NCBI GenBank assembly: GCA_963682055.1
Contig: OY821742.1
Location: 12,927,752-12,991,751 of the forward strand
Direction: 5' to 3'
DNA: 64,000 bases
Source: Primula veris
Lineage: Eukaryota; Streptophyta; Magnoliopsida; Ericales; Primulaceae
Position numbers and translations under genes: made by a program
Part shown: positions 32,439-42,899 of the stretch, piece by piece
Layout of the letters: each line of letters starts with the position of its first letter
Position numbering within the stretch: position 1 is the stretch's first letter
Notes under the pieces: model-generated
Told to the model about the DNA's origin: nothing
The model's database searches: none
What the model saw: the letters and a program-made list of their open reading frames with translations, nothing else

Positions 32439-34941
32439 TCAAGGCTCCACCTGAGGGGACACGGGTGGGGGGATCACGGCAGCAGCAGATTGAGGAGTCG
32501 TAGGAGCTGACCCGACATGGGGACGGGGGGCCGTCGAAGTAGCATGTCCCGGCAGCCGTGGGAGTTCCTCATCTCGAAGATTGGCCCAATCCTGCGGTTT
32601 AGGAGGTGCTCCTTGCGGACAGGGATAAACCAACTCCGACCATGCCCGATCCGATAACGGAACCTTAGCGAAGCTTAGAGCCCGAACATGGGTGCAGTAA
32701 ACGGAGAAATTCGCCATCATTGCGAGCTTCGCCTTATCCTCTGCGTGCGCCGCCTTCAGGGCCACCACCTCGGATGTTCCGGCCTCTACATCCTCTGCCA
32801 GGAGCAAATTATCGTCTTCCAAAAGGTCGTGCTTCTTGACCCACTCCTCTTTTTCGGCCCCCAACTTCTCGATTTCCTCAGTCAGGCGTAAGTTGTCCCC
32901 CACCAACTTCTCATTATCAGAGGTCAACTTAGCCATCTGGTGTTTCTCCTCGGCCGTTATTTTGCTTTCGGCCATCAGCTTCTCTTTCTCTGCCTCTAGC
33001 TCGGCGACCAACCTCACTTGCTGAGCTTTATCCTCGACCATGGCTTTCTTTTTGGCCATCAGCTTCTCGTTCTCAGCCTCTAGTGCTGACAGCTGGTCCT
33101 TTAACACCGCGATATCCATGAAAACCTGTATTTAGGAACATCAGACACCAGCCAAAATAAGAGCATCACGACTTATATAACAAAATATATACGCAACATA
33201 CCCGAAGCGCGTCAGTACTGGCCCGCTCTATAACCGACATTGCAGGAAGAGCAGCTATCTTCTCTGCATCCTTGACCACGAGGGGCTTAAGAGCAGTATA
33301 CCCCATCCTCAAGACTCGGGGTTGCTCCAACAGTTCACCCCCACACCGATCATTGTAACGGGTCATTACAACCCCGTCCACCAACACCTTCTCGGGTCCG
33401 TCGAGAGCCTCATCCTCGACACCCATCACAACATCCACGGCATTCTCCTTGCCGACCTCCACTTCCACCCCCACGTCCTTCTCCAAATGATCGATCTCAG
33501 GGGCTATATGCTCGATCGCTTCCTCAGTACGGATGGGCGAGCAAACGGGCAGATCTATAGGATCCTCGGTAGGGATAGGCGAGATGACAGGCAAGGTCAT
33601 CGTATCCTCTCCCATGTTAACCAAGAGGTTCATATGTCCGAATACATCGTCGACCGACCCCTGAAACACAATAATACCCATGGACCGGGCAAGCGCAAGG
33701 GTAACCAATGAAGAAGTCAAAAACTGAAACAAGACGACATATAAAGCAGGGAACAGCCAAGTCAAAAGGCAAATATTCACAAAAACAAACACTTACATCG
33801 AGGTTCGCAGCAGCCTCCCCGGTGGTATCACCTTTAGTCGAAGCGACCACCTCCACACCCCGGCCAGCTTCGGCAACCTCCACACTACTTGAGGTCTCAC
33901 CCCCTTTGGGCCTCTTCGGGGTGCCAACAGCGGGGTCCGACGCTCGGCGCTTAGAACGAGTGGTCTTTTTCCCTCCCCTAGCAGCGCTTCGAGCCCTGAC
34001 AACTTTTACGAACTCCTCCTCGGGCTCTGTAGGTATCTCGGGCGCAGGATTCCCCTTTGTCACTGGCCCCGCAGGGTAACCAAGCAGCACGGGAGCAGTA
34101 CGGCTTGCCGGATCCTTGGTAGGCCCAGGCCCCCACCATTTCCAAAGAGCCAGCAGAGCCTCAACGTTAGGAGCGCCGAGGTCTGGAGTAGCAGGAGCCG
34201 TGGTCACAGGTCCAGGGATCTGGTGTCCTGCACAACCCCATTCCCCGGACGCAATCACAACACCAAGGTTACGATATTTGTTGGTGTCCGGCAAACCGAT
34301 AACAAGCCGACAGAAGGCGCGCATTGTCTTCAAATACGAGCTGCGACGCTCGAAACTCAAACTATAAACACCAAACACATCCTTCAGTTCAATTGGTATT
34401 CCGGACAACTCCGATAACCTTTGGATACCATTCAGAGTACGGTAACCATTTAGGGCCAGTTGGGCCGGAGCAATCTGGACGGCCTCAAAGAACGAAGCCA
34501 CCCAGTTAGTAAAAGGAAGCCGAAGACCCCCAGTAAAGAATGCCGAAGAACGTAAAGCAACTTCTCCGACAGGAACAAATCCAATCACCTCCTCATCCGA
34601 AACAGGCAACCTAATGTGTATGTTGTCCGGAATTCCGGCACGCCTCTTAAAGTCCTCTTCCACAAATGTGCCAACTTGGGCCACACTTTGGGACAGAATT
34701 TTCTATCCAAACATCAAAACTCCATCAATACACTAACCAAAAACACATCAAGCAACGAGAGCCCCCCCCCCCCACTCAAATTAACTAGACACCCTACGTT
34801 TTACTACCATCCCAATCAACACAAATCCAATACATAAGAACCATTAGACATATATAGACAACCTAAACCATATACCAACGCCACAAAAAAAAAAAAAAAA
34901 AAAAAAACACAAAAAAAAAAAAAAAAACTTACAGTTATCAT
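32439..34941 (-). CDS. Spliced antisense gene with Transposase_28-like domain and coiled coil
   Basis: Minus-strand exons 34941-34933, 34702-33797, 33660-33202 and 33125-32439 all join in frame at GT-AG sites (introns 230, 136 and 76 bp), giving about 686 aa. The first 110 residues match the 'putative gypsy type transposon' domain (PF04195-like) in pattern: RLPVSDEEVIGFVP, then GLRLPF and APAQLALNGYR. A basic segment (GGKKTTRSKRR) may be a nuclear signal. The third and fourth exons add an acidic stretch and a long E/K/L coiled coil, then a proline-rich tail. Antisense extra ORFs behind pol are known in Tat elements; their role is unknown. A TATATTTTT box lies at ~35035. Exon 1 (three codons) is the least certain part. 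Confidence 0.6.
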
Positions 34942-35568
34942 TATGGGCAGGCAAGCGAGAACAGCAGCAAGTCTATCGACAATACAACGAAACCCTAGTT
35001 CGAGCGGCGGAACGATTTTCCTTTTTGGCGGGAAAAATATACCTTAGAGAGAGAGACAGATATTTTCTTCAGCAAATTGTGTGATACAAACAAAAGGGAT
35101 TACTTGGCACAGTAAAAGGGAGTGGAGTCACAAACAGAATAAAATAATAACCAACCTTTCGTGTGACAGAGGTTTACTTTTTCCAACCATACAAAAGTCC
35201 ACAACCGCTGCTATTTTTACAGATCAACGCTCCAGATTCTGCCACGTCAGAGTGTATCCCACTACCCAATGCAGTTCACATCATTACACCTAAATAAACG
35301 GCCAGTGGACCCTACCACGAAAAGCTTCTAGCATACGCTACCAATATTACCACACCAAGGATGTCATCCGATTAAGTTCCTCGACGCCAAACTGTGTCTT
35401 ACCCGAATAGCACACCGAACAAGGTGAACGGATACCGTTCCTAGCTCGACGGTATTTCAGCTTCGAGTCTAACAACGCTCTCTGGGGGGATAACCACGGT
35501 GCACCTCGCTCGGTGTTCGGCACAGATACAAAATAAAATAGACAGGATCGAGTTGCAAAGCATAAAGT
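34942..35568. other. Promoter side of the spliced antisense gene, otherwise empty
   Basis: Holds a purine-rich GAGAGAGAGA stretch with a TATATTTTT-like box (minus strand) near 35035 and moderately GC-rich sequence without an open frame. The region up to ~35560 appears to be spacer before the first mini-gene. Confidence 0.45.
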
Positions 35569-35647
35569 TTTATTCATCCACAAAGGGGGATACAAACAAA
35601 CGATACAACAGAAAAATAAAAGTTTACCATAAAATACAACACCCATC

Positions 35648-36010
35648 CTACTTCTTCGAACTACCCCCCATATCCGCATCCTTCTTTGCCAAGAGCTCTT
35701 CCAGACGCTCTTTTTTCCTAATCAAATGAGAAATGCCAATCTCCACTTGTTTAAGAGAATAAGATTGAGCCTTGCACTTCTGCTCGGCTTCTAAACGAGC
35801 AGCGCTTTCTTCCTGCCAATACTGTTTGAACCGCCTCATTTCGGTCTGAGCACACTTAAGGTCATGCTTCAGCCACGATATCTCAATTTCTTTTAACTGA
35901 AGAGGAGTTAAATCCTCTTCCCCGAAACCAGGGGGACGGGGTAGCAAGAAGGTATGCTCCTCTTCCAGAAGGGCTTTCTTTTTTGAGGCAGATCTAGTAA
36001 TGGGATCCAT
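35648..36010 (-). CDS. Antisense mini-gene 1, coiled-coil protein
   Basis: A 120-aa ORF starting MDPITRS, mostly alpha-helical and E/K/R/L-rich, with a long heptad stretch and the tail GGSSKK. TATAAAT lies at 36084-36078, 74 bases before the ATG, and AATAAA at 35574-35569, 74 bases after the stop. So it looks like a complete small transcription unit on the strand opposite pol. No known family is recognised. The start at 36010 was chosen because it follows the TATA box at normal distance; the frame is open further up. Confidence 0.55.
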   Translation of the reverse strand: MDPITRSASKKKALLEEEHTFLLPRPPGFGEEDLTPLQLKEIEISWLKHDLKCAQTEMRRFKQYWQEESAARLEAEQKCKAQSYSLKQVEIGISHLIRKKERLEELLAKKDADMGGSSKK

Positions 36011-36249
36011 CTCGCAAGTAGGAGAAACAAAAGAGAGAAAAGGAGAATGGATAATGAAGTACAAAACAATATGGAGCATTTATAAGGAGTCAAAGGGCAT
36101 GAAATATGAAAAAGCACCAAAAACGAGGCGTTGCAAACGGTTCAATATACAAAGAGACACGAAATACAACAGGGTACAAATTACCAAAAACAGATAAGAA
36201 AATACAAATTACAATACGAGAAATACGTCAGAAAACTAGCCCAATCCAA

Positions 36250-36729
36250 CTAAGGATCAATGGAGGGAAAAACCGAACTACCAGACCGGGAGAAAGCTAC
36301 CCGAGCAGAGCTGTCAAACCGAGCTTGGTAAGAGTCATTCATGACTACCAAGCACTCATTCTCCCTGGAGAGTTCGGTGTTCATCCTAGTAAGGACACGG
36401 ACGCGCTCCTCAAGCCGAGCATTCCTAACTATCATACTAGCTAGGCCTTGAGGGGAGTTATCGAACTTGTCCTGAGCATGATCCCAAATCTCCTCGGCCT
36501 CGTACCAAGAGTTGGCCAAGTGATTTCTGTGCAACAACAAATTATCAAGTTGGCGACTCAAAGCCGAAATCTCGGTCCACTTCATTGTCTCCTCGGGATG
36601 AGAGTCGAATAAACTCAAAGCCAAAACCCCATATTCTTTCTCAAGACTGGCCATTCTATGACGGACCCAAGATACCTTAGCATCTAAGTCCTTCATCTGA
36701 GCATGATATCTCACCACGGGCTCAGACAT
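36250..36729 (-). CDS. Antisense mini-gene 2, coiled-coil protein
   Basis: A 159-aa ORF starting MSEPVVRYH, helical with two leucine-rich stretches (around residues 20-40 and 110-135) and a serine-rich end. TATAAAT at 36815-36809 is 86 bases upstream. No AATAAA was found after the stop. It has the same size class and helix-rich make-up as its neighbours, with weak sequence similarity. Function unknown. Confidence 0.5.
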   Translation of the reverse strand: MSEPVVRYHAQMKDLDAKVSWVRHRMASLEKEYGVLALSLFDSHPEETMKWTEISALSRQLDNLLLHRNHLANSWYEAEEIWDHAQDKFDNSPQGLASMIVRNARLEERVRVLTRMNTELSRENECLVVMNDSYQARFDSSARVAFSRSGSSVFPSIDP

Positions 36730-37073
36730 TATGATAAGTTATGATATAAAATAAGAGGAATAAGTGAAGCCAACACAAGTTTATGGTAAGGAATAATCAA
36801 GGTTGAGTATTTATAGAGAAAAGTTAGTGTTGTTATCTGACAAATACTTGGAAGCATGCATGTTTCCTGACAATACTTGGGAGCGTGCACCTATGATTGA
36901 CAACGTGAGGGATAGGTCTACAGTCCAGCAAGAAATAAAGGTACAAGATACTCAAAAGATCCACATCCCAACAAACCACAAATTCAACAATAAGAAGAAG
37001 TACAAGATAAAGGTGCAAAAATAGAAGGGCAAATATAATTTTCATTAATGAAGATGGGATATATCATTGTTCA

Positions 37074-37180
37074 TTACATCAGAGTATATCCGAAAAGAAA
37101 ATCTATTACATCCGAAAAGGAAATCTATTACATCCGAAAAGAAAATCTGTTACATCCGAGATAAAGATCTATTACATCCG
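37074..37180 (+). repeat. 24-25-bp tandem repeat, about five units
   Basis: The unit TATTACATCCGAAAAGAAAA is repeated with small changes, between mini-genes 2 and 3. Confidence 0.85.
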
Positions 37181-37249
37181 AGAAGTGCTAGTACAGAAGA
37201 TCAGGCAAAGAAGATCAACTATATCAGCAGGCCGAGTGAGCAGGAGGCG

Positions 37250-37795
37250 CCAAAAGAAAAACATAAGAAACAAGAAAAAGAGGAAAAGAAGAAAAGTGCA
37301 AGAAAAGAGGAAGATAAGAGGGGAAGGAGAAGAAGAAAATGAAGAGGAACATAAAAAAGAAGTGAAAAGCAAGAAGAGGAAAAGAAAAATGACAAAAACC
37401 CTAGACGTAACACAAAACCCTTAGGATCACAGGGTTGATTGTTACATCATAGTGGTGCAAAAAAGAAGATGAAGAAAAAATAAAGAGAAAGAGCAGAGGA
37501 GGAAGAAATGAAGGAAACTGACAAATAAAAAGGAAGTCAAAGAAACAAAACAAAAAAGAAAGAGAAAAAGAAAAACAAGTAGAGAGAACAAAGCATAAAA
37601 ACAAAAGAGGAAGAGGAAGAAATGAGGGAAACTGAGAAATAAAAAGAAGAAAAAGAAAGACCTAGGAAAAGATAGTAAGAAGAAAATGGAGGATAGAGAG
37701 AAGAGAGACTGAAAGAGTATAGAAAGAAAAGGATGAGGAAGAGGAGACGCAGCAGAAGAAAAAAATAAAAAAGAAGGGGAAAGGTTAGGGGGAAG
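37250..37795 (+). repeat. Long purine-rich tract (two blocks)
   Basis: On the plus strand 37250-37396 and 37453-37795 are almost only A and G, with a mixed 56-bp gap between. Open frames on the minus strand here are F/L/S-rich and follow from composition alone. Such tracts can form triplex DNA. It may be the 3' UTR of mini-gene 3. Confidence 0.85.
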
Positions 37796-38078
37796 TCGAT
37801 CGGTATCGATGAGAGGGCCCGGCAGAGACATTCCTATCTCGAAGCGTCGGATTCCCCCTCAACACCTCATTCTCTTCGACTAGAGCCTGACGAGCACGTC
37901 GGCAATAATCCAATTCGGATCTTAACCAAGATAATTCCCGGACCATCTCGGAGTGATGATAACGCATCACCTTCAATTCCTCCTCGGCATCCTTCAACAG
38001 CCTTTGTACATGGCCATAGGAGGCTTCAAAAGCCTCCACTTGCAAAGCTAATGCTGATTGGGTGAAAGGACCAGACAT
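37785..38078 (-). CDS. Antisense mini-gene 3, coiled-coil protein
   Basis: A 97-aa ORF starting MSGPFTQ. The centre (HVQRLLKDAEEELKVM and LRSELDYCRRARQALVEE) is a clear heptad pattern; the end is R/S-rich. TATAAAT at 38170-38164 is 92 bases upstream. The frame is open upstream of the chosen ATG, but the TATA spacing favours 38078. No known family. Confidence 0.5.
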   Translation of the reverse strand: MSGPFTQSALALQVEAFEASYGHVQRLLKDAEEELKVMRYHHSEMVRELSWLRSELDYCRRARQALVEENEVLRGNPTLRDRNVSAGPSHRYRSTSP

Positions 38079-38170
38079 CTTAAGGAAATTATAATATGAG
38101 GATCTGTATATGGGAGAAAATAATATGATGAGGGTTGTGGATATAACCATGCTGTAAGCAGGTATTTATA

Positions 38171-38646
38171 GATCAATTAGATGAGGGCTGGTATTGAGAG
38201 TCGCAACCGTTCGCCAATGGGTACTAAGAAGCGACGGCAATTAAAAGATGTGTCTGTTCAAGAAAAAACATTTGGATTCCCAAAAGGCTCTAAAAAAGCG
38301 TGAGTAATTAAAAGCCGCTCTTGTTCAAGAAACGCTTGGATTCTTACCAATATTTGAAGGGGGTAAGTCATAATGGCATCGAAACACGCGTCATTTTGGG
38401 GAAAGGCAGCAGTTCAAATAAATGTTAAAGATCTTTTGCACAGAGCTCAAGAAAACTCTGGTGAATAAGATTTTATGCACGAGGCTCAAGAAATCCCATT
38501 GGTCCCTAGATACAAAGAGTCAGAAGGTTCAATGGATAAGGTCAAACGCAAGACCCAAGAAAAAGCATTAATGAGGCCACAAGCGTGCGCAGTCAAAATA
38601 AATTGCAGTGGGAAAGTAATTCAGATATAAACAAGAAAAAGAAGTC
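38171..38646. other. Spacer between mini-genes 3 and 4
   Basis: No open frame. Two similar stretches contain GTTCAAGAAA(A/C)(A/G)C with TTGGATTC (about 38255 and 38325), a small local duplication. Confidence 0.5.
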
Positions 38647-38723
38647 TTTATTGATTGGTTGATACTTCGTTACAGAAGAGGTAGTTAACTTAAAGGAAAT
38701 ACAATTAAAAAAAAACAATAAAA

Positions 38724-39062
38724 TCATTTTGTAGAAGGGCCCGCTTCGTCATTTGGCTTCCTTTTCGACCGAGCATGCACTTCCTTAAGGACCTGTTTGT
38801 AGGCCCTCTTGGAAGCAATGTGCCTATCTCTAGAAGCTTCAAGCTCTTTGATCCGAGCACGAGCCCAAATATTGTCGATTAAAGACCGTTGGTATTCACT
38901 CTCCATAACCTTCAAGCGCTCGTCCATCTCAGCAGCTCGGCGAGCCTCCATGTTTAAAGAAGCAACCCTCCTTTCAAGGATACGAGCCTTCCTAACCTCC
39001 TCCTCGAGATGGGCAACATATTCAGGAAGATTGTCACCGCTATTTTCATGAGGAAAAGCCAT
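38724..39062 (-). CDS. Antisense mini-gene 4, coiled-coil protein
   Basis: A 112-aa ORF starting MAFPHEN. YVAHLEEEV and the following residues form a coiled coil. The end SKRAYKQVLKEVHARSK, then an acidic/serine tail, is shared with mini-gene 5. TATAAAA at 39121-39115 is 59 bases from the ATG, and AATAAA at 38652-38647 is 72 bases after the stop. Mini-genes 4 and 5 are clearly a duplicated pair, including the leader sequence after the TATA box. Confidence 0.6.
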   Translation of the reverse strand: MAFPHENSGDNLPEYVAHLEEEVRKARILERRVASLNMEARRAAEMDERLKVMESEYQRSLIDNIWARARIKELEASRDRHIASKRAYKQVLKEVHARSKRKPNDEAGPSTK

Positions 39063-39360
39063 TTGTTCGATAATAAAGAATGAGCTGCTCAAAGAATATA
39101 TGGGCAGTCCCCTATTTTATAAGAAGAAACGGGGTAGGTGAAAGATCATCTCAAAAAAAAAAAAAAAAGACAAGCCTCTTGAACTTCCCCAGAGCATTTA
39201 TGGTTAACTACAGCAATTCAAGTCCAATGGAGTCATCCAATAAGATATCAAAGAAATAAACAGACAGGAACGTAAGTAAAATATGTTTTATTAAGATTCT
39301 TCCGTGATTCGATTACAACTAGGTGATAACACCAGATACAAAGAAATCACAAAAGACTAA

Positions 39361-39681
39361 TTATTTCGAGGAAGAGCCTTCTTCATCGTCATCCGAACTC
39401 GGTTTAGACCGAGCATGCAACTCCTTGAAGGCAAGCTTATAGGCCCTTTTTGCTGCCTTCTGCTTAGCCAGATAAGCCTCGAGCCTCTTTATACGCTCGT
39501 AAGCCCAATCCCGATCGGCCATCATCACATGATGAGCAGAATCTATGTCAGACAACCTTTTCTTGTAGTTTGAAACCTTGGCCACGAGTTTCTTATTCGC
39601 GGTACGAGATTTCGTGATCTTGGTTTCTAAATAAGAAATATAATTAAAGGAGCTCTCACCAGTAGAACCAGAAGAAGCCAT
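39361..39681 (-). CDS. Antisense mini-gene 5, coiled-coil protein
   Basis: A 106-aa ORF starting MASSGSTGE. YISYLETKI begins the helix, and AKRAYKLAFKELHARSK with an acidic, serine-rich tail ends it, matching mini-gene 4. TATAAA at 39740-39735 lies 59 bases from the ATG, the same distance as in mini-gene 4. Both leaders continue with a GGGGA[C/G]TGCCC block. AATAAA is at 39292-39287. It is the unit nearest the 3' LTR. Confidence 0.6.
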   Translation of the reverse strand: MASSGSTGESSFNYISYLETKITKSRTANKKLVAKVSNYKKRLSDIDSAHHVMMADRDWAYERIKRLEAYLAKQKAAKRAYKLAFKELHARSKPSSDDDEEGSSSK

Positions 39682-39926
39682 TACGTCACGAGCAAATTAG
39701 TAATAAAATGCCTAATTATGGAGGGGCACTCCCCTTTATAGGAGTTTTCCTCGAAGAAAGATATTAGGATAGGAAACTTTAAATGCCCCCCCCCCCAAGG
39801 AACCGTCATAAATCTATTACGTTTCTCGATGAAGCATTGGGAATGACGAGACCGAAGTAATATCCTCGACAGCCCGAGCATGACTCCCTCGACATGGAAA
39901 CCACGCCGAGGAAGTCAGGGAGCACT

Positions 39927-40498
39927 TGATAGAACATAAAAATTAGACCCGAATATTCTATTCGGGTAATAATCAACCCACTTTATAAATGGGTATCCAA
40001 CGTTTAAATGGGTCATCACATGCCTTTCATAAGAGAATAAGGTAATATCTACCAAAAGCCCAAGCCCACTTAACTAGGGACCCATATCTGAAAAACCCCA
40101 TGAGATGGAGACATTTGTCAACATCCTAGAAAGCATAGTTGCTTATAAATAGCCAACTACCCCTCCTAGAAATGGACCAGAAAATCTATCCAAAAAATAT
40201 AGAGAGAAGTTGAGAAAATAGAGAAACTAGTCAAAGCTTAGCCTGAAAAGAAGCAAGCCGAACAGCGAGAGAGCCGAATATCGAAGAGAAATAAGAACGA
40301 CCAAGATAAGAGATTAAGCAGTCAAATCGAGCACAATTGTAATAAAGAAGTACTAATCCGAGCAAGTGTAACAATCCGAATAAGTGTAATAATCCGACCA
40401 ATAATAAAAATCAAGAAATGTCCATTATTTACCGTTGATTTACCATTATTATATCGTTGAAAAGCCTAACGTGATCGCCAAAAGTTATGGTTTTATCA
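39927..40498 (+). repeat. 3' LTR of Tat element
   Basis: Same ends and TATA box (40144-40151) as the 5' LTR. It is followed by the target duplication CTCCC (40499-40503). Confidence 0.87.
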
Positions 40499-40503
40499 CT
40501 CCC

Positions 40504-42000
40504 TCTCCCTTCCTCATAAATAAAAAAAATTACAAAAAATGATTAAAAACAAATAATAACAAAAATTATAAAAAATCATTAAAAAAAATGAAAAAAATCA
40601 CCAAAAATTATAAAACAAAATGACAAAAAATTATAAGAAATCAAAAAAAACAAAAAAAAATTATAAAAAATGAATAAAATCACAAAATTATAAAAAATGA
40701 CAACAAATGAAAAAAACCACAAACTTTTTAAAAAATTACAAAAAAAAATATAATTTTTTTTTGTCAATATACCACTTTTTACACCGAAAAAACTGTTTTT
40801 TCATAAAAATAACACTTTTTCATCAAAAAGTGAATTTTATGTATTTAACTCTCGTTTGACTCGTTTCAATGCTTGTTAAATTTAGAAACTAATTTTAGTA
40901 ACTAATTTTTGATCCGTAAGCTCAAATTGATAAGAGCGTTTGCACCCAACACCGATGTTCAAGAGCTTGGTGGTTCGAATCCACCCTTTTTTTTTAACTT
41001 TAAAGTAAAATATATACACATTTTGTGCTGAACTATATACATTTTTATTAAAATTTATGCACTTTCGACTGTAATAGATGCATTTTCGACTGAACTATAT
41101 GTACTTTCAGCTGAACTATATGCACTTTCAGCTGAACCAGGTGCAATTTTTCCTGAACCAGATGCACCTTTTACAGAACTATATGCACTTTTATTGAACT
41201 AGATGCACTTTTGGTTGAACCATATGCACTTTCAGCTGAACCAGATGCACTTTTAGCTGAACTAGATGCATTTTTGACAGAAATATATGCACTTTTATTG
41301 AACTATATGCATTTTCGACTAGACTATATGCACTTTTGACTTAACTATATTTACTTTCGACTAAATTAGATGCACTTTAAGTTGAACCAGATGTACTTTC
41401 AGCTGAACCAGATGCACTTTTAGCTGAACTATATGCATACTCACTTTTATTGAACTATATTTACTTTCGACTGAATTGTATCCACTTTCAATGGAACTAT
41501 ATATACTTTCAGCTGGAATTGAATGCAATTTCGACTCAATTTTATGCAGTTTTGACTAACTATATGCACTTTCGACTGAACTATATGCACTTTTATTGAA
41601 CTATATATGTGTTTTTGACTGAACTAGATGTAATTTTGACTGAACTAGATGCACTTTCAGCTCATTTAGATTAAAAAAAAAACACATTTTCATGGAAAAA
41701 CCACTTTTTGTATAAAAAATTTCACTTTTTGATGGAAAATGTTGTTTTGATGAAAAGACAGCTTTTTCGGTACAAAAAGTGTTATATTGACAAAAAAAAT
41801 TATTTTTTGTAATTTTTTAAAAAGTTTGTGATTTTTTTTCATTTTTTAATGATATTTTCATAATTTATGATATTTTCATTTTTTATAATTCTCTTTATTT
41901 TTTGTGAATTTTGGTGATTTTTTTATACTTTTTTGTCATTTTTTATGATTTTTTTGTGATTTTTTATAAATTTTTTGTGTTTTTTTTTTATTTTGCTGTA
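40504..42000. repeat. Inverted-repeat locus at the gypsy insertion site
   Basis: The left arm (about 40510-40840: AAACTTTTTAAAAAATTAC, TGTCAATATACCACTTTTT, GAAAAAACTG) returns reversed at about 41680-41900. Between the arms are a tRNA-like stretch and ~25-bp degenerate repeats of the form GAACTATATGCACTTTCAGCT (41030-41672). It may be an old fold-back transposon. The Tat element inserted at its left edge. Confidence 0.6.
40911..40985 (+). other. tRNA-like Pol III sequence (copy 2)
   Basis: A box-like TAAGCTCAAATTGATAAGAGC is followed by a perfect T-arm, GGTGG-TTCGAAT-CCACC, and a run of nine T. The stretch between D-arm and T-arm is about 31 bases, with no good anticodon stem, so I read it as tRNA-derived (SINE-like or pseudo-tRNA). 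Confidence 0.5.
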
Positions 42001-42890
42001 ATTTAAAACTATTTTTTAGGGTTTGTAAAGAGATAAAATATGTCTATTATATTTTGGTTTGTATGATTATTTAGTAAATAAACTAAATGATTAAAAAGTT
42101 GTAGATACGAGAAATGTGAAGTTAACAAGATATCTAGAAGAAATATAAGTTGATATGAGATACTTATAAAAAATTTTCCCATTTATTTAATAGATAAAAA
42201 TCTCTTTAAAATAATAAAACATTAATTTATCTCTAAATTAATAAGTATCTCTCTAAATTTAATTATAAATATACATGGTCTCAACAATATTAATTTACTT
42301 ATTGAAGGTCGGAATGGAGTTGAGTAACCACTGATCACGGCCACCGGCTTTAATTCCGGCGATGGTTACATTTTCAACCTTTTTTTTTTTTTAATGCAAC
42401 ATGTATTATAAGTCCATGAATGAATATTTTTTTGAAACTTGTATGGAAAACACTAGTGTTTCAACACATCTTAACCGTAACATTTCTGACCTACTTTAGG
42501 AGTCGCACGGCCGAATAACACGTATGACGGCACATGCTAAACAAAGCCTAACTTAGAGAAAGAAAATTTCCAATAATTCAACACTAAAACAGTTAATAAA
42601 ATCTTTTAAATACATATTTCAATATTATCACAGAATTCGATAAACATTACAACTTATTAGTTAAACAACATAACGCATCGGAGAATCTGAAAAGTTAGTC
42701 ATATGAGTTCTGTCTGGTCCCGACTAATTTGATTTCAACTCTATGTACCTAAAAAGTTTATAAAATCGAGTGGTAAACTAAACGAACTTAGTGAGTGATA
42801 AACCTTAAAATATATAAAAGGGTCTAAAATAGGTTTTAATCATCTATTTTCTTTTTAAAATAACAATAAATAAATCTTAATCGATTGGAC
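42001..42890. other. Non-coding, nothing seen
   Basis: AT-rich with stops in all frames. No repeat partner or RNA gene is seen. Confidence 0.5.
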
Positions 42891-42899
42891 TACCCAATC

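Larger units (their letters stand above)
23570..40498 (+). mobile_element. Ty3/gypsy retrotransposon, Tat-type, 5' rearranged
   Basis: LTRs of 572 bp (23570-24141 and 39927-40498) begin TGATAGAAC and end TTTTATCA. CTCCC precedes the left LTR (23565-23569) and follows the right one (40499-40503). Pol order is protease, RT, RNase H, second RNase H, integrase; the double RNase H and the antisense genes behind pol mark the Tat lineage. The primer site and the 5' part of gag are gone. Instead 24142-25336 copies the DNA that flanks the right LTR (40499-41676). LTR divergence of ~2% implies a young insertion. It cannot complete its own cycle. Confidence 0.85.

Noticed and set aside
37172..37831. Overlapping minus-strand ORFs rich in F, L and S
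   Set aside because: Explained by the purine-only plus strand, which rarely yields stops in reverse. No start context or domain.
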